The notes: generated from the letters alone by a model not told the origin. A stretch of 22,370 nucleotides of DNA from CAMLIZ01 sp040758375 (GCA_040758375.1 JBFLWE010000088.1:1-22370), one strand, 5' to 3'. Numbered from the stretch's first letter, positions 7,386 to 15,076 are shown. Numbers and translations: made by a program.

Positions 7386-8816
7386 ATGCCCAAGGCCATG
7401 GAACGCATGTCGCGCGTCGATACCGCGTGGCTGCGCATGGACACCGACGCCAACCTGATGATGATCGTCGGCGTCTGGCTGCTCGAACCTTGCCTGCGCT
7501 ATGAAGACCTGTGCCAGCGTGTCGAGGACAGCCTGCTGAAGTACCGGCGCTTTCGCCAGCGCGTCGTCGAAGATGCCATGGGCGCGAGCTGGGTCGACGA
7601 CGACCAGTTCGACATGGCGCACCACGTGCAGTGCGAAACCCTGCACCGCAAGCGCGGGCAGTCGGCGCAGCAGGCGCTGCAGCGGCGCGTGGGGGAGCTG
7701 GCCGCCACGCCGCTCGACCCGAAGCGGCCGCTGTGGCAGATGCAGCTGGTCGAAGACCTCGAAGACGGCCAGAGCGCGCTGATCGTGCGCATCCACCACT
7801 GCATCGCCGACGGCATTGCGCTGATTTCGGTAATGCTGTCCATCACCGACGGCGGCGCGCCGCCACCCGAACGCCGGCGCAAGCAGAAGAAGACCGACGA
7901 GGAGGCCGACTGGTGGTCGGATGCGCTGATCAAGCCCTTGACCGACCTCACGATCAAGGCGATCGGCATGTACGGCGGCGGCGTGGCCAAGTCGGTGGAG
8001 CTGCTGGCCAACCCCTACCAGCCGCTGTTCGGCTCGGTGGACATGGCGCGCGCCGGCTTCCAGGTGATCAACGACGTGGCGGCGCTGGCGCTGATGGCCG
8101 ACGACTCGCCCACCCGGCTCAAGGGCAAGCCCAGGCCCGGCAAGCGCGTGGCCTGGGGCGAGCCACTGCCGCTGGAAGAAGTCAAGACCATCGGCAAGGC
8201 GCTGGGTTGCTCGATCAACGACGTGCTGCTGGCCAGCGTGGCGGGCGCCATCGGCGACTACCTGCGCGACAGCGGCGAAGACCCGGTGGGCAAGGAGATC
8301 CGCGCGATGGTGCCGGTGAACCTGCGGCCGCTGGACAAGGCGCACGAACTCGGCAACCGCTTCGGGCTGGTGCCGCTGGTGCTGCCGATCGGCATCGCCA
8401 ATCCCATCGAGCGGGTGTACGCAGTGCAGCGGCGCATGAACGAGCTCAAGGGCAGCTACCAGCCGCTGCTGGCCTTCGGCGTGCTGGCGGTGGCGGGCCT
8501 GCTGATCAAGCCGGTGCAGGCCGCGCTGCTGAACATGTTCGCCAAGAAGGCCACCGCGGTGATGACCAACGTGCCGGGCCCGAAGGAGCCGCTGAAGTTC
8601 TGTGGCTGCACGGTCAAGCAGGTGATGTTCTGGGTGCCGCAGTCGGGCGACATCGGCGTGGGCGTGAGCATCCTCAGCTACGGCGGCGGCGTGCAGTTCG
8701 GCCTGATCACCGACAAGCGCCTGTGCCCCGACCCGGAGGCGATCGTGGCGCGCTTCGCACCCGAGTTCGAGAAGCTGCTGCTGCTGGCGTTGATGATGCC
8801 TTGGGACGACAACTAG
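7386..8816 (+). CDS. WS/DGAT-family O-acyltransferase (wax ester synthase/diacylglycerol acyltransferase)
   Basis: 476 aa, the usual family length (450-480). The catalytic motif HHxxxDG is present as HHCIADG (137-143), preceded by PLDPKRPLWQ (109-118). Later family motifs are present: SINDVLLASVAGAIGDYL, the PVNLRP segment, and TNVPGP near the C-terminus. These enzymes transfer acyl groups from acyl-CoA to fatty alcohols or diacylglycerol, making wax esters or triacylglycerol at the inner membrane and lipid-body surface. ATG 7386 follows GGGAG by about ten bases; internal ATGs at 7398 and 7407 are alternatives. The neighbouring ACBP and PHA-type genes fit a storage-lipid locus. Some members of this family have other acyl acceptors, so the product is not certain. 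Confidence 0.88.
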   Translation: MPKAMERMSRVDTAWLRMDTDANLMMIVGVWLLEPCLRYEDLCQRVEDSLLKYRRFRQRVVEDAMGASWVDDDQFDMAHHVQCETLHRKRGQSAQQALQRRVGELAATPLDPKRPLWQMQLVEDLEDGQSALIVRIHHCIADGIALISVMLSITDGGAPPPERRRKQKKTDEEADWWSDALIKPLTDLTIKAIGMYGGGVAKSVELLANPYQPLFGSVDMARAGFQVINDVAALALMADDSPTRLKGKPRPGKRVAWGEPLPLEEVKTIGKALGCSINDVLLASVAGAIGDYLRDSGEDPVGKEIRAMVPVNLRPLDKAHELGNRFGLVPLVLPIGIANPIERVYAVQRRMNELKGSYQPLLAFGVLAVAGLLIKPVQAALLNMFAKKATAVMTNVPGPKEPLKFCGCTVKQVMFWVPQSGDIGVGVSILSYGGGVQFGLITDKRLCPDPEAIVARFAPEFEKLLLLALMMPWDDN

Positions 8817-8849
8817 CTGTCCCTGTGGGACAGGCCGCGAGAGCGGCCA

Positions 8850-8871
8850 GGGGATGAGCAAGCTCATCCCC
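8850..8871. terminator. perfect 10-bp stem-loop after the WS/DGAT gene
   Basis: GGGGATGAGC and GCTCATCCCC form a perfect 10-bp stem with an AA loop, 33 bases after the WS/DGAT stop. It is probably a transcript-end structure; it lacks the T-run of a classical intrinsic terminator on either strand. Confidence 0.45.
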
Positions 8872-8971
8872 AAGGGGTGCAATGCAGCCCCCCACCCCCA
8901 CCCGCCCCAACGGGCGGGAGTCCCCCTGGGACAGGCCGCGCCAGCGGCCAGGGGCGATCGCACATAGCGCC

Positions 8972-9005
8972 CAATCCGCGATCCGGGTTTCCCGGACGCG
9001 GATTG
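8972..9005. terminator. long imperfect hairpin before the TPR gene 3' end
   Basis: CAATCCGC (8972-8979) pairs with GCGGATTG (8998-9005), and the inner TCCGGG (8982-8987) pairs with CCCGGA (8991-8996) around a TTT loop. That gives 14 pairs with one small bulge. It lies 43 bases beyond the TPR gene stop on the minus strand and could serve as a terminator-like or stabilising structure. Confidence 0.4.
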
Positions 9006-9047
9006 CAGCCCCCTCGGAGGGCGGCCGCCAGGCGGCCGGGGCTCCAA

Positions 9048-9824
9048 CTATTCGTCTTCTAGTTCGGCCTTCGCCATCTCGACGTCCAGCCGCTCCATCG
9101 CGTCCATCGGCGTGCAGGCGGCGGCGTCGGCGTAGAGCTTCTCGGCTTCCTTCATCTTCTTGTCGCCTTCGAGCATCACCAGGCCGTTGGCGTATTCGAC
9201 CATCGCGATCGCGCTCGTCGGGTTGAGCTTCAGCGCTTCCTTGTACATCTTGAGGCCGGTGGCGGCGTCGGCGCCCTGGGTCTTGCCCAGCAGCCTGCCC
9301 ACCTTGTCGATCACCTCGGCATGGAACGCGCCCAGCGCGATGTGGGCGTCGGCATGTTTCGGCGCGAGCTTGATCGTCGTTTCCAGCGCGTTCTTCACCT
9401 TGCCGCCCAGGCCCTGCGCCAGCGCCTTGGCCACGCTGATGCCCTGGCTGTAGCGGCCCAGCGCATAGGCCTGCCAGTACCAGGCGTTGGCGTTCTTCGG
9501 CTCTTCGGCGGCCTGCGCTTCGGCACGCTCGACCACTTCCAGGAACATCGCGAGCTTGGTCTTCTCGCTCTTTTCCAGGTAGTTGGCGTAGATGGCCTGG
9601 GCCTTGTTGGCCACGGTGATGCCGGCGCCGCCGGCCTTCAGGCCCGCTTCGCAGGCCTTCTGGAACTCGCCCGCATGGAACAGCGCCCAGGCGGCCAGCA
9701 CCTTGTCGTCCTTGGGCTGGGGCTCCGAATCGCCGGCATGCAGCCGGGCCCAGTGTTTCTTCAGCGCCGCGGCGTCGTAGGTGTAGTCGGCGCTGTCGTA
9801 GGGAAAGGCGGTCCACTTGGCCAT
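9048..9824 (-). CDS. TPR-repeat protein of unknown function
   Basis: 258 aa from the ATG at 9824, which has AGGAG seven to eight bases upstream; a longer in-frame reading starts inside the TetR gene and is not real. Helical repeat features are visible: KVLAAWALFHAGEFQKACEAG (41-61), NANAWYWQAYALGRYSQGI (111-129), HADAHIALGAFHAEV (157-171) and GLKMYKEALKLNPTSAIAMVEYANGL (190-215). The second half has the best TPR spacing. The C-terminus is acidic (AELEDE). No signal peptide or membrane segment is seen, so it is probably a cytoplasmic scaffold. It follows the PhaD-like TetR gene by 26 bases on the same strand and is presumably in its operon. The partner and process are unknown. Confidence 0.78.
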   Translation of the reverse strand: MAKWTAFPYDSADYTYDAAALKKHWARLHAGDSEPQPKDDKVLAAWALFHAGEFQKACEAGLKAGGAGITVANKAQAIYANYLEKSEKTKLAMFLEVVERAEAQAAEEPKNANAWYWQAYALGRYSQGISVAKALAQGLGGKVKNALETTIKLAPKHADAHIALGAFHAEVIDKVGRLLGKTQGADAATGLKMYKEALKLNPTSAIAMVEYANGLVMLEGDKKMKEAEKLYADAAACTPMDAMERLDVEMAKAELEDE

Positions 9825-9850
9825 GCGAGGTCTCCTGGGGGTCTGGGGGG

Positions 9851-10510
9851 TCAGCTCACGCGCTGGTAGGAGCCGGCGAGCGAGTGCAGGTGGTCCTTGG
9901 CGGCGGGCTCGAGGTAGGGCATCAAGAGGCTGAGCACGTGGTAGGCGCCGCGCGCCAGGGCCGCGCCCGCGCTTTCGGGCTCCAGCGCCTTGCGCGGGTC
10001 GCGCACGTATTCGTAGCTGAGCCAATAGGTCAGCACCACCACCATCGCGGTGGCCACCGGCTCGGCCTCGCGGCTGTCGATGCGCACCGCGCTGCCGCGG
10101 CCCAGGCCGTCGAGCACCGCCTGCACCGCGCGCGACTTGTTCTTCAGCACGTACTGGAAGTGGGTTTCCAGGCGGCGGTTCTTGCTGAGCAGGTCGTTGA
10201 GGTCGCGGTAGAGGAAGCGGTACTGCCAGATCAGCTCGAACAGCATGTGGAAGAACAGCCACGCGTCTTCCACGTTGCGCACGTTGTCGGCTGCGTGCAG
10301 CAGCTCGTTGAGCGCTTTCTCGTAGCGGTCGAACAACGAGTTGATCAGCTCGTCCTTCGCCGGGTAGTGGTAGTAGAGGTTGCCCGGGCTGATGTTGAGC
10401 TCGGCCGAGATCAGCGTGGTCGAGACGTTGGGCTCGCCGAAGCGGTTGAACAGGTCGAGCGTGACCTCGAGGATGCGTTCGGCGGTGCGACGCGGTTTCT
10501 TGGGCTGCAT
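9851..10510 (-). CDS. TetR-family regulator, PhaD-like
   Basis: 219 aa. The N-terminal helix-turn-helix reads RILEVTLDLFNRFGEPNVST then ISAELNISPGNLYYHYPAKDELI (about residues 12-57). The GEPNVST and ISPGNLYYH segments closely resemble the TetR-type PHA regulator PhaD of pseudomonads (recognised from memory, not from a search). The C-terminal ligand domain contains aromatic and leucine-rich helices and would sense a small, possibly acyl-CoA-related, ligand (inference). The start at 10510 has GGAG about 13 bases upstream, which is long. It is divergent from yadG with 111 bp between and upstream of the TPR gene, so autoregulation and control of both sides are possible. Confidence 0.83.
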   Translation of the reverse strand: MQPKKPRRTAERILEVTLDLFNRFGEPNVSTTLISAELNISPGNLYYHYPAKDELINSLFDRYEKALNELLHAADNVRNVEDAWLFFHMLFELIWQYRFLYRDLNDLLSKNRRLETHFQYVLKNKSRAVQAVLDGLGRGSAVRIDSREAEPVATAMVVVLTYWLSYEYVRDPRKALEPESAGAALARGAYHVLSLLMPYLEPAAKDHLHSLAGSYQRVS

Positions 10511-10607
10511 TGGGTCTGGGCGTCTCCTCGGTGGGCCAATCTACCAAAGTCCCCGAGAGTGGCCTACCCAGATCGGCCCTGCGCCAGCGGCTTTCAGACG
10601 GCGCTCC

Positions 10608-10613
10608 TAGAAT
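10608..10613 (+). promoter_or_regulatory. -10-like hexamer just upstream of yadG
   Basis: TAGAAT matches the -10 consensus at five of six bases and ends eight bases before the yadG ATG (10622); no Shine-Dalgarno is visible. The transcript would have a leader of about one to three bases. No good -35 is seen at the usual distance. Confidence 0.38.
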
Positions 10614-10621
10614 CGCGCGCC

Positions 10622-11539
10622 ATGGCGGTCAGCTTCGAACACGTCTCCAAGACCTACACCGGCGCCAAGCCCGTACACGCCCTGCAGGACGTGAGCTTCC
10701 GCATCGAAGAGGGCGAATTCTTCGGCCTGCTGGGCCCCAACGGCGCCGGCAAGACCACGCTGATCGCCACGCTGGCCGGCCTGATCCGCGCCAGCTCGGG
10801 CAGCGTCACCGTCAACGGCCACGACGTGGTGCGCGACTATGCGGCAGCCCGCAAGAGCCTGGGGATCGTGCCGCAGGAGCTGGTGTTCGACCCCTTCTTC
10901 AGCGTGCGCGAGACGCTGCGCATCCAGAGCGGCTACTTCGGCGTCAAGCACAACGACGACTGGATCGACGAGCTGCTAGCCAGCCTGGGCCTGGCCGACA
11001 AGGCCCAGGCCAACATGCGGCAGCTGTCCGGCGGCATGAAGCGGCGCGTGCTGGTGGCGCAGGCGCTGGTGCACCGGCCGCCGGTGATCGTGCTCGACGA
11101 GCCCACGGCCGGCGTGGACGTGGAACTGCGCCAGACGCTGTGGCAGTTCATCGCGCGGCTCAACCGCGCCGGCCACACCGTGCTGCTCACCACCCACTAC
11201 CTCGAAGAGGCCGAGGCGCTGTGTGGCCGCATCGCGATGCTCAAGCAAGGCCGCATCGTCGCGCTGGACCGCACCGCCAACCTGCTGGCCGGCACCGCCA
11301 GCACGATGCTGCAGTTCAAGACCGACCAGCCGCTGCCGCCGTCGCTGGCCGAGCGTGCACGGGTGACCGGCCGCATCGTGCAGCTCAAGGCCCACGACGC
11401 GGCCGAGGTGGAGCAGCTGCTGCGCCAGCTGCGCGAGGCCAGGGTGCAGGTGGAAGACCTGGAGATCGGCCGCGCCGACCTGGAAGACGTGTTCCTGGAG
11501 ATCATGCAGGGGCCGATGACCTTGGAGGCCGCCGCATGA
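10622..11539 (+). CDS. yadG: ABC transporter ATP-binding protein, YadG type
   Basis: 305 aa from the ATG at 10622 (MAVSFEHVSKTYTG); the longer in-frame reading runs back through the antisense of the TetR gene and is rejected. All ABC ATPase motifs are intact: Walker A GPNGAGKTT (38-46), Q-loop VPQELVFDPF, signature LSGGMKRR, Walker B VIVLDEPTAGVD and H-loop LLTTHYLEEAE. The pattern GYFGVKHND and VDVELRQTLW closely matches E. coli YadG (308 aa). It should energise export by the permease encoded next, with which it overlaps by four bases (ATGA). The substrate is unknown; YadGH lies near envelope genes in several proteobacteria. The C-terminal ~80 residues form the regulatory tail usual in ABC-2 exporters. 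Confidence 0.9.
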   Translation: MAVSFEHVSKTYTGAKPVHALQDVSFRIEEGEFFGLLGPNGAGKTTLIATLAGLIRASSGSVTVNGHDVVRDYAAARKSLGIVPQELVFDPFFSVRETLRIQSGYFGVKHNDDWIDELLASLGLADKAQANMRQLSGGMKRRVLVAQALVHRPPVIVLDEPTAGVDVELRQTLWQFIARLNRAGHTVLLTTHYLEEAEALCGRIAMLKQGRIVALDRTANLLAGTASTMLQFKTDQPLPPSLAERARVTGRIVQLKAHDAAEVEQLLRQLREARVQVEDLEIGRADLEDVFLEIMQGPMTLEAAA

Positions 11540-12306
11540 AGGGCACGCGTTTCGAAGGCGCCGGCACCCTGTTCTACAAGGAGGTGCTGCGCTTCTGGAA
11601 GGTGAGCTTCCAGACGGTGGCGGCGCCGGTGCTCACCGCGGTGCTGTACCTGCTGATCTTCGGCCACGTGCTGGAAGACCGGGTGCAGGTGTTCCAGGGC
11701 GTGGGCTACACCAGCTTCCTGATCCCGGGCCTGGTGATGATGAGCGTGCTGCAGAACAGCTTCGCCAACAGCTCCTCGTCGCTGATCCAGAGCAAGATCA
11801 CCGGCAACCTGGTGTTCCTGCTGGTCACGCCGCTGTCGCACTGGGCGTGGTACGCGGCCTACGTGGGCGCCTCGGTGCTGCGCGGGCTGGTCGTTGGGCT
11901 TGGCGTGTTCGCCGTCACCGTGTGGTTCGGCCCGCCGGCCTTCGCCGAGCCCTGGTGGATCGTCGTTTTCGCGGTGCTGGGCGCCGGCATGCTGGGTTCG
12001 CTGGGGTTGATTGCGGGGCTGTGGGCGGAAAAGTTCGACCAGATGGCCGCGTTCCAGAACTTCATCATCATGCCGATGACCTTCCTCGCCGGCGTGTTCT
12101 ATTCGGTGCAGTCGCTGCCGGCCTTCTGGTACGAGGTGAGCCACCTCAACCCGTTCTTCTACATGGTCGACGGCTTCCGGCGCGGCTTCTTCGGCGCGAG
12201 CGATGTGTCGCCCTGGGTCAGCCTGGGCATCGTGGGCGCGAGTTTCGTGCTGATCGCGGGCGTGGCACTGCGGCTGCTGGCCAGCGGGTACAAGCTGCGT
12301 CACTGA
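11536..12306 (+). CDS. yadH: ABC-2 type permease, YadH type
   Basis: 256 aa, the same length as E. coli YadH. About six hydrophobic segments can be traced: roughly 28-45, 58-75, 103-130, 137-160, 170-190 and 225-248. The SFLIPGLVMMSVLQNSF segment and NPFFYMVDGFRRGFFG near the C-terminus are typical ABC-2 membrane-domain motifs. Its start overlaps the yadG stop (ATGA), giving strict coupling, so the two form one exporter (a dimer of each). The 3' end overlaps the convergent M48 gene by seven bases (12300-12306), leaving no room for a separate terminator. The transported compound is not known. Confidence 0.9.
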   Translation: MKGTRFEGAGTLFYKEVLRFWKVSFQTVAAPVLTAVLYLLIFGHVLEDRVQVFQGVGYTSFLIPGLVMMSVLQNSFANSSSSLIQSKITGNLVFLLVTPLSHWAWYAAYVGASVLRGLVVGLGVFAVTVWFGPPAFAEPWWIVVFAVLGAGMLGSLGLIAGLWAEKFDQMAAFQNFIIMPMTFLAGVFYSVQSLPAFWYEVSHLNPFFYMVDGFRRGFFGASDVSPWVSLGIVGASFVLIAGVALRLLASGYKLRH

Positions 12307-14099
12307 CCCGGCGGGCCGCCCAGCTCGGGCGGCAGCGGCGAGTCCAGCAGCCAACAGGCCATTTGCAAGGCCTGATGCGCGCCAGCGCCGGCACCCGGCG
12401 GCAGCGCACGAAGCCAGGCGCGCACCAGGCGCGGCCGGTCCATGGCCGACAGCCTGCGCAGGCCGAAGGCGGTGCGCCAGGCGGGTGCGCTCACGGCGGC
12501 GGGCCGGACCAGGCCCAGCTCGCGTGCCGCCGCGTCCAGCCACCCTTGGCGCTGTCCCTGCAGCAGCGGCAGCGCCAATGCCATCGCATGCGTGGCTGCC
12601 AGGGCCTGCGGCGCCATCCGGTCCCAGGGCAGCCCGTGGCGCAGGCGTTGCGTGCTGTCGCGCAGCCGCGAGCGCAAGGCCACGGCATGCAGGCGCAACG
12701 GGTGCATGGCGCCCAGCTCGCGCAGCTGTTGCCGCAGGCGCGTGCGTTCCGCCGGCGGGGCCGCCGCCAGGCGCGGCGCCAGCAGTTCCAGTGCGCGCAG
12801 GCGCGCGGCGGGTCCGAGTGCGACGAGGGTCCGGCGTGTCGGGTCCGCGAAGTGCAGGCCCTCGCTCCACGACTCCCACCGCGCCGTGGCCTCCGGCGGG
12901 CCGGCCTCGGTGAGCAGCCACAGCACGGCGATGCGCAGCTGCCCCGCCCCATGCCAGCGGTCAAGCCGGTCCAGGGCTTCCTGTTCGCCGCCGTCAAGCG
13001 CCGCCGCGCGCTGCACGGGGTCGTGCTGCAGCGCGGCCGGCGGCCCGGCATCGCCCGGCGGCCCCGGAGCCTTGGCTGCGGCGAGCGCGCTCATCGGCTC
13101 GTCCGAGGGCGGCAGGGGCAGGGGCTCGGCCGGCAGCGGCGCCACCGCGCGGCCGTAGAGCCGGCGCAGCCGCTCGGCCAGCGGAGGGTGGCTGGCCCAC
13201 CAGCTCCAGCCTGACGCATGCAGCCACAGGTGGGCCAGGCTGGTGCCGTGGGCGGTGTGCAGCCGGTCGGCATGGGCGGCCGCCTGCTGCGCGATCTTGC
13301 GCAAGGCGCCACCCAGGCCGTCCACCTGGCGGGTGTACTGCACGGCGGAGGCATCGGCCAGGTATTCGCGCTGGCGCGACACGGCCGCCTGCAGCAGGCG
13401 GCCGGCGGCCCAGCCCAGCGAGCCGACGGCCATCAAGGCAAAGCCGAACAGCGCGCCAGGACCGCGGCGGCCGAGGTCGTCGCGCGCGGCGAGCTGCTCG
13501 CCCAGGCCGAAGATCATCTGCAGCCCCCACACCAGGCCGACCAGCCGCATGTTGAGCCTCGTGTCGCCGTGCACCAGGTGGCTGAACTCGTGCGCCACCA
13601 CGCCCTGCAACTCTTCGCGTGTGAGGCGCTCCAGCGCGCCACGGGTGACGACGATCACCGCGTCGCCCGGCTGCCAGCCGGCGGCGAAGGCGTTGATCGC
13701 GTCATGGCGCGGCAGCACCCAGGCCGCCGGCGCCGGATGCCGGCTGGCCAGCGCCATCTCCTGCACGATGTTGGCGAAGCGCCGCTCCAGGCGGTCGCCG
13801 GCTGCGCTGCCGGACAGCTGGGCCGCGCGGCCGCCGGCCAGCCGGGCCACGTGCTGCCCGCCCTCGCGCAGCCGCAGCGATTCCACCGCGCAGCCACCCA
13901 GCACGCACAGCAGCACCAGGGCCGTGTTGGTCTCGAAGAAGAAATTCGGGTAGCCGGCCAGCATCGGGAAGCTCAGCCGGTACGCCAGTGCCAGCACCGC
14001 GTTGACCGCCAGCACCAGCGCCAGCAGCACCAGCGCGAACAACATGGCCAGCCGCAGGGTGGCCGCCTGCGCGGCCTCCTGGTGCCGTCGGAAGCGCAT
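12300..14099 (-). CDS. M48-family (HtpX/Ste24-like) membrane metalloprotease with long C-terminal extension
   Basis: 599 aa. Two N-terminal membrane segments (about 17-40 and 58-75) precede the catalytic site HEFSH (170-174) in VVAHEFSHLVHGD. Further membrane segments follow (about 183-200 and 217-240), and the third zinc ligand is Glu245 in REYLADASAV. This layout is M48 protease. Typical HtpX is about 290 aa; here roughly 270 extra residues follow the peptidase domain, rich in Ala, Leu and Arg and mostly helical in look, with no recognised domain. The LemA gene precedes it by 15 bases on the same strand, a recurring LemA/M48 pairing linked to envelope stress and proteolysis. The 3' end overlaps yadH. 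The start lacks a strong ribosome site, suggesting coupling to lemA. Confidence 0.86.
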   Translation of the reverse strand: MRFRRHQEAAQAATLRLAMLFALVLLALVLAVNAVLALAYRLSFPMLAGYPNFFFETNTALVLLCVLGGCAVESLRLREGGQHVARLAGGRAAQLSGSAAGDRLERRFANIVQEMALASRHPAPAAWVLPRHDAINAFAAGWQPGDAVIVVTRGALERLTREELQGVVAHEFSHLVHGDTRLNMRLVGLVWGLQMIFGLGEQLAARDDLGRRGPGALFGFALMAVGSLGWAAGRLLQAAVSRQREYLADASAVQYTRQVDGLGGALRKIAQQAAAHADRLHTAHGTSLAHLWLHASGWSWWASHPPLAERLRRLYGRAVAPLPAEPLPLPPSDEPMSALAAAKAPGPPGDAGPPAALQHDPVQRAAALDGGEQEALDRLDRWHGAGQLRIAVLWLLTEAGPPEATARWESWSEGLHFADPTRRTLVALGPAARLRALELLAPRLAAAPPAERTRLRQQLRELGAMHPLRLHAVALRSRLRDSTQRLRHGLPWDRMAPQALAATHAMALALPLLQGQRQGWLDAAARELGLVRPAAVSAPAWRTAFGLRRLSAMDRPRLVRAWLRALPPGAGAGAHQALQMACWLLDSPLPPELGGPPGQ

Positions 14100-14114
14100 C
14101 GTGGCCGGCCGTGG

Positions 14115-14708
14115 CTACAGCTGCACGCGCACCGGCGCGCGCTCGGCCTCGTGGGTGGTGGCCTGCAGCGGCGCCGCCGCCCGGAAGCCGAACAGGCCCG
14201 CGACCAGGTTGGCGGGCGCCTGCTGGGCGGCGTTGTTGTAGTCGAGCACCGTGTCGTTGAAGGCCTGGCGCGCAAAGGCGATGCGGTTCTCGGTGTGGGT
14301 GAGTTCCTCGCGCAACTCGCCCAGCGATGCGTCAGCCTTCAGCTCCGGGTAGGCCTCGGCCACCGCCAGCAGGCGCGACAGCTGTCCGCCCAGCAGGGCT
14401 TCGGCGCCGGCCAGCGCACCGATGCGCTCGGCGTCGGCCGGGCGGCTGCGGGCGGCGTCGGCGGCGCTGCGGGCGGTGTTGCGCGCCGCGATCACCGCCT
14501 CCAGCGTCTCGCGTTCGTGCTGCACGTACTTGCGTGCCACCTCCACCAGGTTGGGGATCAGGTCGTAGCGCCGCTTCAGCTGCACGTCGATCTGCGCGAA
14601 AGCGTTGCCGATCTCGTTGCGCTGGCGCACCAGCCGGTTGTAGACCATCAGCGCCCACAGGCCGATCACCACGATCACGCCCAAGGCCACCGCTTGCGTT
14701 GCTGTCAT
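14115..14708 (-). CDS. LemA family membrane protein
   Basis: 197 aa from the ATG at 14708, with GGAGG seven bases upstream; a longer in-frame reading runs through antisense of ibaG and is rejected. One N-terminal membrane helix (about 5-23, VALGVIVVIGLWALMVY) is followed by the family core YNRLVRQRNEIGNAFAQIDV and QLKRRYDLIPNLVEVARKY. A long helical region with AVAEAYPELKAD comes next, then the typical ending ENRIAFARQAFNDTVLDYNN. LemA proteins are inner-membrane proteins with a large helical domain, and no enzymatic role is established. It is immediately followed by the M48 protease gene. It is divergent from ibaG with 69 bp between starts. Confidence 0.93.
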   Translation of the reverse strand: MTATQAVALGVIVVIGLWALMVYNRLVRQRNEIGNAFAQIDVQLKRRYDLIPNLVEVARKYVQHERETLEAVIAARNTARSAADAARSRPADAERIGALAGAEALLGGQLSRLLAVAEAYPELKADASLGELREELTHTENRIAFARQAFNDTVLDYNNAAQQAPANLVAGLFGFRAAAPLQATTHEAERAPVRVQL

Positions 14709-14761
14709 CCGTTGCCCTCCGATGCGAGCCCCCATGCGCCTGCGCGGCACCTGTGCGCCCC

Positions 14762-14767
14762 TACAAT
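14762..14767 (+). promoter_or_regulatory. -10-like hexamer upstream of ibaG
   Basis: TACAAT (five of six consensus) ends ten bases before the ibaG ATG at 14778, and no Shine-Dalgarno is visible in between. This would make the ibaG-murA-his transcript start with only a few leader bases. No convincing -35 was found. Confidence 0.4.
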
Positions 14768-14777
14768 CCACCCCACC

Positions 14778-15044
14778 ATGGCCGACCCCACCGCCTCCGA
14801 AGTGCGCGATCTCATCGCCCAGGGCTTGCGCTGCGAGCACCTGGAGGTGGAGGGCGACGGCCGGCATTTCTTTGCCACCATCGTCTCGACCGAATTCGAA
14901 GGCCTGGCGCGGGTGCGCCGCCACCAGCGGGTGTACCAGACCCTGGGCGATAGAATGCGCGAACAAATCCACGCCCTGTCGATGAAGACGCTGACGCCCG
15001 CCGAGTGGGCCCAAAGCTCGGCGTCTCAATCCCACCATCACTGA
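14778..15044 (+). CDS. ibaG: BolA-family protein IbaG
   Basis: 88 aa. The BolA fold is recognisable: helix TASEVRDLIAQGLRC, strand HLEVEGDGRHFFATIVS, the loop FEGLARVRRHQRVYQTLG, and strand IHALSMKTLTPAEW, with the conserved His in the last strand. The VEGDGRHF and TPAEW patterns match IbaG, and as in E. coli the gene sits directly upstream of murA. IbaG-type proteins bind [2Fe-2S] clusters together with monothiol glutaredoxins and affect envelope and acid responses. The tail ends in three histidines (SQSHHH), which could add metal binding (inference). It is the first plus-strand gene of the murA-his run and divergent from lemA. Confidence 0.9.
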   Translation: MADPTASEVRDLIAQGLRCEHLEVEGDGRHFFATIVSTEFEGLARVRRHQRVYQTLGDRMREQIHALSMKTLTPAEWAQSSASQSHHH

Positions 15045-15048
15045 CACT

Positions 15049-15076
15049 CCACCCGTGGCCTTGAGGCTTCGGGTGG
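15049..15076 (+). other. hairpin between ibaG and murA
   Basis: CCACCCG (15049-15055) and CGGGTGG (15070-15076) form a perfect 7-bp stem, with GCC/GGC pairing possible inside the loop. It begins four bases after the ibaG stop and has no T-tract. It may separate ibaG from murA expression, as an attenuator-like or stabilising structure; the function is inferred only from its position. Confidence 0.35.

Larger units (their letters stand above)
8817..9047. repeat. REP-like hairpin block between convergent genes
   Basis: 231 non-coding bases between the WS/DGAT and TPR genes, packed with inverted repeats and containing two copies of a 27-base unit. Unit 1 (8827-8853) and unit 2 (8928-8954) match at 25 of 27 positions. 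The two differences fall in the loop of the GGCCGC/GCGGCC stem (loops GAGA and GCCA). Each unit is followed by a variable stretch and then TGCAGCCCC. Further structure includes a 22-base palindrome, an imperfect long hairpin and GGCCGCC-A-GGCGGCC (9023-9037). Both converging genes could use it as a bidirectional 3' structure. No coding potential was recognised. Confidence 0.65.

Noticed and set aside
7017..9047. 676-codon minus-strand open frame across the WS/DGAT gene, ending in ACBP
   Set aside because: Only the last 84 codons (ACBP) are real; the rest is antisense to the WS/DGAT gene and repeat block.
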